Part shown: one piece after another, positions 11,280-21,000 of the stretch
Position numbering within the stretch: the first letter of the stretch is position 1
How the letters are laid out: each line of letters starts with the position of its first letter
DNA from: Laburnicola sp. R22_1
Taxonomy: Eukaryota > Ascomycota > Dothideomycetes > Pleosporales > Didymosphaeriaceae
Length of the DNA stretch: 64,000 nucleotides
NCBI GenBank assembly: GCA_014281115.1
Contig: JACONQ010000018.1
Span: 1,860,001 to 1,924,000 of the forward strand
Direction: 5' to 3'
Notes under the pieces: model-generated
Told to the model about the DNA's origin: nothing
Database searches by the model: none
The model's input: the letters and a program-made list of their open reading frames with translations, nothing else
Program-made: the position numbers and the translations under genes

Positions 11280-12362
11280 TCAATTCGGAGAGGCTTTCGC
11301 GCTTAGAGATCTTGCTCCAACCCTCTGTGCCTCTGCGTTCAGTGCATCTAGCTCAGCCACAACAAGCGGAATGCCCATCTTCTCTCTCCGCTGCTGCTCT
11401 AGCTGTTCAATTTCGCCCGGAAAGTAGATGCGATCCACCCCAGCAGCCTTGTCGGCGCCCACGACTCTGTCATACAGATACTGCATTCTCTCTCGGAAAT
11501 CTTCCAGACTCATGAATAAGTCCGGTTTGATTGCGATTAGGAAGTGGCCTACATCGGACGCTTTGGAAGGGTCATAAGGGCCAGTCACATGCCCAGCATA
11601 CGCGGAGCCGGAAAGCACTCCGGAGAATACGTCCATCATGATAGCTAGACCAGATCCTTTGGGTCCACCCATGGGGAGCATTACACCGCCATCAAGAGCA
11701 GCTACAGGATCATCCGTTGGGTTTCCGTCCTTGTCCAGCGCCCAATCAAGCGGGATCTTCTCGCCCCTTCTCTTCGCTTTGTAGATTTTGCCGCGCGCTG
11801 CGACCGACGGCGCCATGTCGAGAATAAAAGGCTTATCTTTCCCAGGCGCACCACATGCCAGCGGCGACACGCCGATGAGCTTGCCTTTGCCGCCCCACGG
11901 CGGCAACGCAGGACTCGAATTTGTAAACACCAAGCTCATCATGTCTGCATCAAGCGCTTTCTGGACAATCCAAGCGCTCATACCAAAGTGATTCGAGTGC
12001 GTGATACTCGCCATCCCGATGCCGTAGATTTTTGCAGCTTCGATGGCCACGCCCATGCCTGCGTCTGCAGCGAGGAACCCGAACCCATTGCACCCGTCGA
12101 CATGTGACACAACGGGCGTGACCTGTGTGATTTTTGGAGTCGCCAGCCCGTCGAGCACACCCTGCCGGATGCGCTCCATGTAGGAGGGTATTCGGTTCAT
12201 ACCGTGGGTGTCCACGCCTCGTAGGTCGGCGGCGATGAGACACCGGGCCACAATGGCCGCATTTCCGGCTGCGACGCCATTTCCGACGAGGATCGCTTCG
12301 ATGAAGGCTTTTGCGTCGCGAGGCTCCACGTAGAGCTTTGCGTCGGCCCCAGGTTCCGTCAT
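11280..12362 (-). CDS. Malate/L-lactate dehydrogenase family (Ldh_2) oxidoreductase
   Basis: An intronless frame of 360 aa from the ATG at 12362, close to the usual 340-360 aa of the Ldh_2 family. The family includes ureidoglycolate, malate, sulfolactate and related 2-hydroxyacid NAD(P)-dependent dehydrogenases and is unrelated to classical Rossmann LDH/MDH. Motifs: GVDTHGMNRIPSY (about 49-61), the THSNHFGMSAW motif with the catalytic-region His (about 121-132), FTNSSPALPPWGG, LDMAPSVAARGKI, and GGPKGSGLAIMMDVFSGVLSG. The frame extends upstream to 12572, but the extension (FFFDCSPWVYII...) is unlike the family and the MTEPG start precedes the domain at normal distance. The exact substrate cannot be told from sequence. 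The gene stands alone, with no visible operon-like partner. Confidence 0.88.
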   Translation of the reverse strand: MTEPGADAKLYVEPRDAKAFIEAILVGNGVAAGNAAIVARCLIAADLRGVDTHGMNRIPSYMERIRQGVLDGLATPKITQVTPVVSHVDGCNGFGFLAADAGMGVAIEAAKIYGIGMASITHSNHFGMSAWIVQKALDADMMSLVFTNSSPALPPWGGKGKLIGVSPLACGAPGKDKPFILDMAPSVAARGKIYKAKRRGEKIPLDWALDKDGNPTDDPVAALDGGVMLPMGGPKGSGLAIMMDVFSGVLSGSAYAGHVTGPYDPSKASDVGHFLIAIKPDLFMSLEDFRERMQYLYDRVVGADKAAGVDRIYFPGEIEQLEQQRREKMGIPLVVAELDALNAEAQRVGARSLSAKASPN

Positions 12363-13684
12363 GTTCGGACGTCGGAGTGGGGCGGTGATGGCCGTTGAAG
12401 CTCTGGAGACATCCAAAAGCGGCGAGCACGGCCCACAAGGGCGGGTACGTACTACAATCACATACATAGGGCAGTATTCGTCATCTTTGAACCAAAACCA
12501 TGGCCGGAGAAGTAAATTCTTTACTGTGATTATGTATACCCATGGTGAACAATCGAAAAAAAATCTCATCACTCGGCGAAAGTCACGTCATCGTATTCAC
12601 AGACTGGCTTGTGAGGGGACCCTGACCAGTTATATAAATCTCCAACTCCCTCTCGATTCCAGAGCACCTAAATAGCGGCATAATTCTGCTATGCGCCCAC
12701 GACTTTAATGGTGTCTGTAAGTTTGGATTTGAACTAAAGCTACATGGGCGCACGCAGTTGAGTTGGAAACCATCTGGTTCGACGTGGTGCATACTCAGCA
12801 GTGAATTCTTCATGAGACCTCCTCTTCCAGGCCGAGAATTCTACTTGTATATCAAAGCAGTAAGGGCTGAGGACGTTTAGGACTTGCCTGACACCGACGG
12901 TACTTTCAGCGCTGTGTTGAATTCGCTTTTTTTATTTATCCTTCTATTTGCTTCTTTACTTACGCTTTTCGCAAACAATGTACATAACTATTAATTTATC
13001 TTTAGACAAACGTTTTTGTGCCTGTCGCTGATGCGTACGGCGGTGATTTGGGTGCTCTTTTTCAAATTGGGATATGGCTCCATAGGAATCTCCATAGGAA
13101 TCTCCATAGGAATATGTGGTCGAACAGCGGCTTGCTAACAGACAGACAGCAAGTGAAATGGAGAGAATTTTTGGCTTTGGCTGTTCCAATCAAAGGGGTA
13201 TGTGTATCACTCCTTCTCTTTCTAAGAAATTGCTAACTATGTCGTCGCTTCGTGTAGGAATAATCGAGAGCTACGTTTGGCCTTTTGCTAATGATTTTCT
13301 AGCGGAAATCGTGTCCCTCATGTGTGGGTACAACTGTGTCATAAGTTTGTAGAGCTGTCAGAATAACAGGATATTTGACTGACTTTCTAAGCAGGAGCTC
13401 TGTTTCCAGGGTAAAGTCATGTCTGCTGTCCGGCTGGCTCGCAACACACTCTGGAGTGGTATCAACGTTGACTTTACTGGGAAAATTACGCGCCCCCCAC
13501 TATCATCTGGCGGTAGTGTCTACTCTGCTTGATGGCTGACTCGCTATTCGGGGCGATGATGACATGATCCTTTGGCTGGCGCGCGAGGAAGTCGGATGAA
13601 CGAACCGACAATGTCACTCAACTCTTTCCTTAAAGTGGGAGCGGAATTGACTGTACCCAATGTGTAATTTGGAGCTGACCTGCA
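12363..13684. other. intergenic region
   Basis: About 1.3 kb without a supported gene. It includes the dehydrogenase promoter and a three-copy 12-bp tandem repeat at 13078-13113. Short open frames near 12583-13352 have no recognisable protein character. Confidence 0.4.
13078..13113. repeat. 12-bp tandem repeat, 3 copies
   Basis: The unit CTCCATAGGAAT is repeated three times without change. It lies in non-coding sequence upstream of the decayed region. Confidence 0.8.
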
Positions 13685-14435
13685 GTAGATGTGCACGCTG
13701 CACACCCGAAGCTTATCTACGAATTTGGCGCCGCCGGACGGTACTACTCTCCCCAAAAGCCGACTGTGAATTTGGACAACTCGCTGTGGGAGGCCGCCCC
13801 TTCCATAACAATGCCGCTGGACAACATCACCGCTCCTGACGAGACTTATGAAGCAATGGTCCAGTAAATCACATCCAAAGCTGCCATTGGTTCTGAAAGG
13901 CTGATCTTACTCGAGACACCAACACCAGATGCCTAGCGGATGTTTTACATCATCGTCCCAAAGCCATCTTTGAACGAGGTTGACGATGATGTAATACCGG
14001 CTATGGAACGTAATCATGAAGGTGGCTGTTGTGGAAGCTACATGTGGTACTGATGCCACATGCAGCAACACAGTAGTTGTCTTGCATGGTGATACAATCA
14101 ATGCTGGTTCGGGGAAGGAGAACGTAAAGATTAGCGCTATTTCTGGTGCAGGCCTTCCGAATCAAGGAACAGAAGTATCGGTTGCCGATGTAGTATGGTG
14201 GCGAACGGAGATGCTGCCGATGCCCTTTCAATCCTGCGAGCAACCAACGAACCGGATGATGCCTAGAACCTTATGGAAAGATTTGGACCTCATCAATTGA
14301 TCTCCCAGTACCAAGGTACCTTCGCAGATGCCGTTCGTCCGGTGTGGTGCCGCCCTCGACTTCCGTCCGCGGAGGTGTTGGGTCAGCTTCCGCGACGCAT
14401 GTGCCAACTGCTGGGTTAGTGGCGACCGAGCAAGT
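13685..14435 (+). pseudogene. possible decayed coding region, product unknown
   Basis: One plus-strand frame reads with protein-like composition across several stops. It starts VDVHAAHPKLIYEFGAAG near 13685, reaches a TAA at 13865, continues through SERLILLETPTPDA to a TAG, then RMFYIIVPKPSLNEVDDD. The same frame resumes near 14192 (MVANGDAADALSILRATNEP, TAG, NLMERFGPHQLISQYQG, ADAVRPVWCRPRLPSAEVLG) before a TAG near 14435. I recognise no family. The stops are of the TAG/TAA kind expected from CAG, CAA or TGG. This could instead be chance open sequence or exons of a gene with introns I cannot place. Confidence 0.3.
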
Positions 14436-15133
14436 AAAGAGGCTGGGAATGCGCACTCTGGCTGTCATCAATGGCCAAAACAATGTCTCCGCCGTTAATC
14501 TATCACATCCATCAGAACAATAAGGTATCCATCCATTGCGCGTGGACGGGCGCCTCCTGGGCCAGGATGACAGGTAAGTAACAACGGCAGTAACAATCAC
14601 AACCTCGTGAATAGAGGCTACTTTCAACCACGGTATCTAGTGCATATACACAGAGGTTTTTGAGGCCAGTTGACTCCGAACCGGCTCCACCGATACGATG
14701 GCGATGTTGCTCCCTAAACCACTCTTGCAAACTTCCGGGGAGATTTGCAGCGACGATGGCGACGACAAGATGTTCAACCATGGTTTGGAAGAACTCAACA
14801 GGTGTCATACAGGAGAGACAGCTTAGAAGCAGCGAATCTTGGGATGGCGGCGTGTGTGCCGCGAGCTCGCCAGTGGCTATGCTCGAGCTTCAATGTTACA
14901 CGGCGGTGACGGCCCCGTTTTGCGGCATTTACAGCCCAAGTTTTTCACGTTCATCCAACGTAAAATCCCAATTCCCCAAAGGTTTTTGGACGTCGCCACC
15001 GCTCCGGCGAGAGTATATAATGGTCGTTTTCCTTTCCCTTTAACGCTCCACCACTCCACAGACACACTCCAACCTTGTCCTCGCACACCCGCACATTGTC
15101 CAAAAGTACCGCCTTCCACCAACAAAAACAACC
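14436..15133. other. intergenic region with TATA-box promoter
   Basis: No supported gene. Minus-strand frames at 14271-14808 are unrecognised. The last 120 bp is the core promoter of the Pro-rich gene. Confidence 0.4.
15014..15020 (+). promoter_or_regulatory. TATA box (TATATAA)
   Basis: TATATAA lies about 115 bp upstream of the ATG at 15134, followed by a pyrimidine/AC-rich leader. Distance and context fit a core promoter for the Pro-rich, Cys-rich protein gene. Confidence 0.5.
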
Positions 15134-15561
15134 ATGTCCAACAACTACCACGAAGCGCACGACATTATGCGTCCAGAAAGCGCGGAAGGCCTTGAAGTCT
15201 CCGCCTCCGCCCAGCAGGGCCTGTTGCCACCTCCAAATGAGGTTTAGCAAGAGCATTTCCTCTCCATTCTCGAAGAGGACACGGCTGGATACAAGATCGC
15301 GGCCCTAATGCGCAAAGCTCAGGCCGGAACCATCGTCAATTCTGAGGCCTACATGCAACAGGGTGAGTTAGCGCCGCAATATTTGATACACTCTCAACAA
15401 AAACACATGCTCACATACCAAGCAAAATTCTTCCAGCAGAAGGTGACTAGCATCGACCCAAAGATGCTGGATTGCAACGGCGTTGCATGGTGGCAACTGA
15501 AGGATCCTTTCCTGAAGGAGCTTGCCGAGCAGCACCCCGGTACCCCAGCCGGGCCGAGTAG

Positions 15562-15671
15562 GTGAGTACACCTGGCCTTTGTATTGTCTATCCTGGAGTA
15601 ACACACCACTTTTGTTCGAGTGCACTCGGCCTTAGTGTTGTCCACCCTGGAATTAGCTAACATACTATTAG
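15562..15671 (+). repeat. partial internal duplication within intron 2
   Basis: The 110-nt second intron of the Pro-rich gene contains two related halves: one near 15567-15606 and one near 15618-15663, sharing GGCCTT-GT-TTGTC-A-CCTGGA-TA. The duplication may explain why this intron is twice as long as its neighbours. Confidence 0.45.
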
Positions 15672-16025
15672 TCACGAAGCTGCTGCTTCACCTACGAGCA
15701 CCCCACAGTCAGGCTCCCAAGTCTCTCTGTCGCCCCAACCTCCCCTGGGACTTCCTCAAGCGACTGCGCAAGTGATTGCGCAACCCTCTCAGGCAACTCC
15801 CCCACCGTCTCAGGGGCCATCTCCCCCACCCGTTCAGGGGGAAAATCCACTACCGCCTCAGGGGGCAACTTCACTGCCCGCTCAGTGCCCATCTCCCCCA
15901 CCCACTGAGCGGCCAACTCCCCAATTCCCTCAGGGGCCAATGGTTTTCACTCCCACACCCGCTCAGTGGGCAGCTCCGCAACCCCCTCAGCCCCCTCAGG
16001 TGGAAACTTTTCTCCCATCCCCACC

Positions 16026-16270
16026 GCCTCAGGGGGCAATTCCCGCGCCCGCTCAGTGGGCAGCTCCCCAATTTCCCCAGGGAGCAATGGGTTTCCCACC
16101 CCCACCGCCTCAGGGGGCAACTCCCGTGCCCGCTCATTGGACAGCTCCCCAATTTCCCCAGGGAGCAATGGGTTTCCCACCCCCACCGCCTCAGGCGGCA
16201 ACCCCCACACCCACTCAGTGGGCGGCTCCCCAATCCTCTCAGGGGGCAATAGCTTTCCCACCCCTTCAGG
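16026..16270 (+). repeat. 81-bp coding tandem repeat, about 3 copies
   Basis: Copies begin at 16026, 16107 and 16188, an exact 81-bp period. Each encodes a 27-aa unit rich in Pro, Gln and Ala (PPPQGATPVPAHW-APQFPQGAMGF type). Copies 1 and 2 differ at only a few bases; copy 3 is more diverged. A shorter 27-bp duplication follows near 16257-16310. Confidence 0.85.
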
Positions 16271-16677
16271 GGAACATGTTTCTCCCACCCCTTCAGGGGA
16301 ACATGTTTTTCCCACCCCCTCAAGGGGCGCCTCCCCAACCCCCTCCAGCAAAGACTCGACCCGCCAAAAAAGCCGCTAGGCGCAAAGTCGTCTGTGTCCC
16401 TTGCCACAACGAGGGGTGGGACAAATGGTGCGACGGCGGCAAGCACGACCGCGAGAACTGCGCCCTTGCAGGGAAATCTTGCCATCGCCCCAAGTGCGAG
16501 GACTTCAAAGGGTGCACTGACCCGGCGTGCAGGAAGACGCACAAGAACGACGGGGTTCCCAAGTTTATGCTGGTCGATGCGGGCAGGTTGAAGAGGAAGG
16601 TCAGGGATGGCGAGGAGCCTAGCAAGCCGCCGAAGGTGGCTAGGCGGGAGGAAATGAAAAGGATGAAGAGTGGGTAG

Positions 16678-17014
16678 AAGGGAGCTTGGGTGTTTGGTTT
16701 CACTGAAGAGGGAGCGCAGAATGTCTTTTGGCTTCAGGGATGTGTTTTATTGGTTTGTTTGCTGGCGTCGGGCGGATCAGTGAGCTTGTGTATCTGGACT
16801 GTGGGTGTAGCGCATATTATTTTTATTTTTCGTCTTTCTTGTTTATGGACTTGGTATATAGCGTCGAGTAAATATCTTTCCCCATTCGTTCGCCTGCTAC
16901 TATCAGACAAACAAGTGTCCATACTCACTATACTCACCCTACCTCTCCTCAAGACTCCACCCCCAAGCCTACCATGCGCTCGTCCCCAAGCACTTCCCCT
17001 CCCCTCCCCAACCC
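16678..17014. other. intergenic region between convergent genes
   Basis: No supported gene. It is T-rich after the Pro-rich gene and C-rich before the RidA stop, and probably holds the two 3' UTRs. Confidence 0.45.
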
Positions 17015-17579
17015 TCACCCCAAATGCTCCTCAGCCTCAATCTCAATCCGGATATCATTAAACAACCTCTTAACCTCCACACACGTCAACAGCGGCCCAT
17101 GGTTCTACCACCCCCCACCAAGTTAGCCATCAATCTATCCCACCATCAAGCTCCCCCCCAAAAAAATCATCCAGTATAGGGTAACTCACCGGACACCACT
17201 TCCCCAAATTCCCCACTATATGCTCCGCCCCCTCCGCCCACCCGTCCTCGCTCCCCTCTAGCACGACATAAATCCGCGCCTTGTACACGCCCTCCCACCC
17301 TTTGCCGCCTGCGTGGCGCAGCGCGAGATCCACGTTGCTGAACGCTTGGGCGATTTCTTCTGAGAGGATGGTGGGGATATTTTCGGTTGAAGGGTCCCAG
17401 CCGCCTGGTTGTTCTGAGTTGAGTATGCAGTTAAGGGAGGAGGGGGCGGGGGAATGGGGAGGCTTACCTTGGCCTGAGATTTCGATGCGGTTGTCGATGC
17501 GCACTGCTTGGCTGTAGTGCATGTCTTTTCGGGAGCGGGTGCCGAAGCCGGGGTAGTTGAAGTAGGGGAGGTGGGACAT
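17015..17579 (-). CDS. RidA/YjgF/UK114-family protein, 3 exons
   Basis: Exons are complement 17468-17579, 17190-17404 and 17015-17104, giving 138 aa, close to the 125-140 aa of RidA proteins. Introns are 63 and 85 nt with GTAAG/GTGAG donors and CAG/TAG acceptors. Diagnostic parts: YSQAVRIDNRIEISGQGGWDPSTE spanning the first junction (SGQ then G-DP-TG-like), EEIAQAFSNVDLALRHAGG, and the C-terminal GPLLTCVEVKRL..IRIEIEAEEHL. RidA enzymes hydrolyse reactive enamine/imine intermediates from PLP enzymes; some family branches have other roles. Read straight through, the first intron would add a Pro/Ser-rich stretch foreign to the family, so it is spliced out. The conserved catalytic Arg position could not be confirmed by eye. 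Confidence 0.88.
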
Positions 17580-18420
17580 TTTTTCCTTTTTGGTTGGGCC
17601 TGTGAGTGTGAGTGTGGGGTTGGCTTGTTGGGTAAGATATGTATGGATGTTTGGCTAGTAGTCTGAATGCTGCGAGTCTTTATATCTTTCATATCTATCT
17701 GCCTCATTTGTATCACACTTGACTATAACCCTGATCGTTGGGTGCGTATTGGAAATCCACTACTATGTTGGGTTTGCTGATTACTCAAAGCCAAGGCCAA
17801 GAGCTGCAAGTCATCATCCGTCTTACTTAATACCTTGGAAGCGCGATATGGAGATCAAGAATTTGGGCGGGGCAAAGTCCTTGGCGGGCCGGAGTTAAGC
17901 AGTGCAAAAATCTACATCGATAGGAGTTATGTATTGTGCAATATTATATGGTTAACAAAAAAGTCGCTCTACCGGGTCGCTGAGCGTTGGCGGAGTCGCA
18001 ACTTGGACGAAGGAATTCCTGAAGGATATTAGGTATGATTGAGTCTCTCATGGAAACTGTTTCGCATGTGCTTATGTTGGACATATGGATAATTTGTAAA
18101 AGGCTAAGCTGAGTATGAATGAATGTGAATGAATAGATATGGACTGCCCCACACACTTACCGAGACCTGACGAAACCTTAACACTCCGCCACTCACCAAC
18201 AGTCACACATTTAGCGTCCGTAATACACAAAAGGAACCCACAATGAATAATGCAAGCGCAGAGGATGTTAACTTGGGCTATTCATGACTTGCATTGACAG
18301 GCAACTATTAGGGTCCACAGTCTAGAAAGAGATATGAATCATTCAAGGGAGTACCAAGATACCATTGTTACCCGCATGTCTCCATCAACCAAAAAGGGAC
18401 GGAATCCATACTGATTCATT
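17580..18420. other. intergenic region
   Basis: About 840 bp without a supported gene. It includes the RidA promoter (minus strand) and becomes more AT-rich toward the decayed oxidoreductase. Confidence 0.4.
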
Positions 18421-18946
18421 TCAACAACTCCGTGACACCCCCATAGCCTGCTTCTGCAACTGCTCCGCACTCTCATTCTCTAGCGCAAGTCTCGCCCTCG
18501 CAGGCCCTATAAGCTCCATTCCATCCTTGCTAAACCTACTTCCATGCACCGGACAATCTCAGCTCTTCTCCGCGCTATTCCAGCACACCACACCATGCAT
18601 ATGCGGACAGATGGCACTGAACTTATGAACCAGGCCATTTTTATCCTTGTAGCACGCAATCGGCTTCTTCGTACTTGGATTCAACACGCCACTTCACCAG
18701 GAACAAGGTCTTCGATGTCCGCAATGTCTGTCTGCGCGAAGCGTTTGTACTGCACATTGATTTGCACATCATGTGAGAGCATGGATAGGAGGACTTTGGC
18801 GACGGAGGAGATGCGAGACGGGTCGTAGGCTTTGATCCAGGGCTTGGGCGTGTTTGCGATCTCGTCTGCGACGAGCTTACCGGCGAGGACACCGTGCGTA
18901 AGGCCGTTCCCACTGTCGCCCGTAACGATGTAATGCAGCCAAGCTT
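18421..18946 (-). pseudogene. 3' remnant of a FAD oxidoreductase with C-terminal Rieske domain
   Basis: Reading leftward from about 18946, the frame gives HYIVTGDSGNGLTHGVLAGK, the end of a DAO-type FAD domain, then SRISSVAKVLLSMLSHDV. After GEVAC near 18706 the frame shifts, and a second frame continues GVLNPSTKKPIACYKDKNG, FSAICPHMHGV, then DCPVHGSRFSKDG: the C-P-H ... C-P-x-H-G-S pair that binds a Rieske [2Fe-2S] cluster. The codon just before DCPVHG is TGA where Trp is usual (S-W-D-C-P), a G-to-A change. The stop is at 18421-18423. About two thirds of the gene is missing at the 5' side, where repeat-like sequence starts. Intact relatives are about 500-550 aa. Confidence 0.75.
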
Positions 18947-20300
18947 AGCCAAGTCTCTTATTTCATCGAAGCAGAGAATGGGTCATTCCCGCTACCGATC
19001 AAAGGGTCGTTGATGCAACCAGTTCAACCAAAGCTCTATCCTTTGTTAGACTAGTTCTACTAGTATTGTTAACCCCGGATAACAGACGCTCGCATCCTTA
19101 TGATGTAGGACGTGTCATGAGTCTCCCGGCCAGGCTGAGCTTTCACGGAATTCTTCTCGCGCGATGGCCTTATTAGACCGTTCACAAGAATCTGCGAAGC
19201 GTATGCGCGTGCAACGAAGGATTACTTCTGCGGCGAATGACTTCACAAGCTGCTCTAGATGTTCGCCGCTGCAAGCAGCAATCACAGGTCTTAACGCCCA
19301 CTAGGGCAAGGCGCGCTGCGAATAACAACTACGAGAAATTATTTAAAACCCTCTACAAGAAATTAGCTAAGTTATGCCTTAAATATAACACCTACTTATA
19401 TCTTCTAATATATTATAATAGCTAATTTAATAGGTTTGTATTAATAGATAAGATAGGCTAGCCTTACTTGTCTATAGGCTAAGAAAGCTCTTGTAAGCCC
19501 CTCCCTTTTTATAGCTAGTAAGAGTTAACTTATATTAAGGATAAATTATACCCCCTACTAGTAATAAAGTCGCCAAGCGAAGCAATGCTTGCTATACTTG
19601 CACGGCTCAGTGATTATTCTAGAGAAACCGGCAATGTTGCTCAGGGGGAGGGTAGCACACCAAACAGCCAACCGGGCTCCACCTCCAGCACTTCCAATCC
19701 AACGGGCCAGCATGGCCGTGATGCCCCAGCCGTCAATGGAGAAGTTAACAATGGCGACCGCCGAGCTGAGGGCGACACTCCAAATGACACATTCGGAAAC
19801 TCGCCACATAGAATTTAATTGACCTCCCATGGGGTAATGACGGGAGCACAGCAACACAGTCTTTAATTAACCTTAGCCACAGAGGAGCTATTTCTGGTCC
19901 CGCTTAGCTAACGTTATTAACCTCTAGAGAGCCGCAACTAAGCAGATTCTAACTTCAAGCGTAAATTATTAAACGCATATAGATAGTTTAGTAAGAAAGA
20001 ATAGAGTACATAATAATAAAAATATGGTTCAGACTAAGTGGGCTTAAAGGGAAGGTGGCACAATAGATAAAGAGATGTAGGCGTTAAGGTCTTAGCTCTG
20101 CTTATTGTACTAGGCCTGCATTTTCCTTTATGCGTAGTTTGAGTACTTCAAAATCTACTCGAAAACCCAAATAATGCCTTAAATATATTGAGGATTAAGA
20201 TATTCTGCCAGAATAAAATTATATAGATGCGATTAAGCAGTTTCTTAAGACATTGTAGCAGGGAAAAGGCTCCCAGGCAAAAACTGCATCCTAGGAGACT
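18947..20300. other. transition zone: AT-rich decayed repeats around a GC-richer island
   Basis: No intact gene. 19320-19560 and 19870-20290 are AT-rich with many TAG/TAA/CTAG words, as in RIP-mutated repeats. Between them, 19560-19860 is a GC-richer island with open frames on both strands. The plus frame is Ser/Thr/Gly/Asn-rich, and the minus frame has hydrophobic runs; neither is recognised. It is probably a gene fragment caught between repeats. Confidence 0.4.
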
Positions 20301-20414
20301 AAACATACTGGGAAAATTTTACTAGGATAAAGTCAGGACTGGGAGAATTCGCCCAGGGGCCCTTATCTCCTAGTTGATTAGTCCCAGGAGAAATATTCCC
20401 AGGAGAACGCGCCC

Positions 20415-20580
20415 GAGTATTTCTACCTGGGTAATAGGACTCAGGTAAAGCGACCTGAGTTCTATTACTCGGCAAAGTGACCTTTTTGGGTAACCTTTGT
20501 ACCTGAGTATTTCTACCTGGGTAATGGGACTCAGGTAAAGCGACCTGAGTTCTATTACTTAGGAAAGTGACCTTTTTAGG
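20415..20580. repeat. 90-bp tandem array, left part (split by the copia insertion)
   Basis: Units starting at 20415 and 20505 (GAGTATTTCTACCTGGGTAA...) repeat with a 90-bp period. A third, more diverged unit resumes at 26518 on the far side of the copia element, at exactly the offset expected (17 bp after the target duplication). The array is therefore older than the insertion. Confidence 0.85.
20576..20580. repeat. target site duplication TTAGG (left)
   Basis: TTAGG directly precedes the left LTR and matches 26513-26517 directly after the right LTR. A 5-bp duplication is typical of copia-type integration. Confidence 0.9.
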
Positions 20581-20786
20581 TGTTGGCAGTAGCTCTCCCC
20601 AAGTAGCTAGCGTTGTTACAGGGGTTCTACCCCTAGCCTTGCCTCCTTGTTTGGCCAGTGTTTGACAGGGGGTCTGCCCTATCCTCACCTCCACGGTGAG
20701 GATAGGACAACAACTTACAACCAGAATCTTTGACTATCTATTTATTACTGTTTACCGTGTATACACGACCCGACGTGGAACCAACA
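20581..20786 (+). repeat. left LTR of the copia element
   Basis: 206 bp, TG...CA ends. It includes a short inverted motif CCTCACC-tccac-GGTGAGG near its centre. It appears identical to the right LTR. Confidence 0.92.
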
Positions 20787-21000
20787 CTGATCAGTGGTTA
20801 ACCTCACGTTAGCCACAGACAAGCAAGGTACCAGCGCTCGAAGGGTGATTGCGAGTATCGACTTATAGCGTACTGGCTTTTGCCTGGTAATTACTAGTAT
20901 CGACTCATAGCGTACTGGTTTTGCCTTAACAACGTCGCTTACGATACAGGACTTGAAGACTCGTCTCACTGTCCTATAGTACCGTCATATAGCGACAACC

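Larger units (their letters stand above)
15134..16677 (+). pseudogene. Pro-rich repeat, Cys-rich tail protein gene with in-frame TAG, 3 exons
   Basis: Exons 15134-15362, 15423-15561 and 15672-16677 join in phase to 458 codons, but codon 38 (15245-15247) is TAG inside an otherwise continuous frame (PPPNEV, stop, QEHFLSILEEDTAG). If translation starts at the downstream ATG at 15308, the product would be 399 aa and intact. Exon 2 has a WWQLKDPFLKELAEQHP motif. Exon 3 carries a long Pro/Gln repeat region with an 81-bp (27-aa) unit, then a Cys-rich tail (KVVCVPCHNEGWDKWCDGG, NCALAGKSCHRPKCEDF, CTDPACRKTH) that looks like a small zinc-binding module, and a basic Lys/Arg end suited to a nuclear protein. 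I do not recognise the family. A TATA box and clean splice sites suggest the gene was recently functional or still is. Confidence 0.6.

Noticed and set aside
12363..12572. N-terminal extension of the Ldh_2 dehydrogenase to 12572
   Set aside because: The added 70 residues are hydrophobic and Cys-rich, unlike the family, and contain promoter-like sequence.
15871..16542. Minus-strand 223-codon frame and other frames opposite the Pro-rich repeats
   Set aside because: Repeats of 81 bp with high GC keep all frames open. The sense frame agrees with upstream exons and ends in a Cys-rich module.
20576..20580. TTAGG duplication as telomeric repeat remnants
   Set aside because: It occurs once on each side of the element, directly at the LTR ends, and is a 5-bp target duplication. 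Fungal telomeres are usually TTAGGG arrays.
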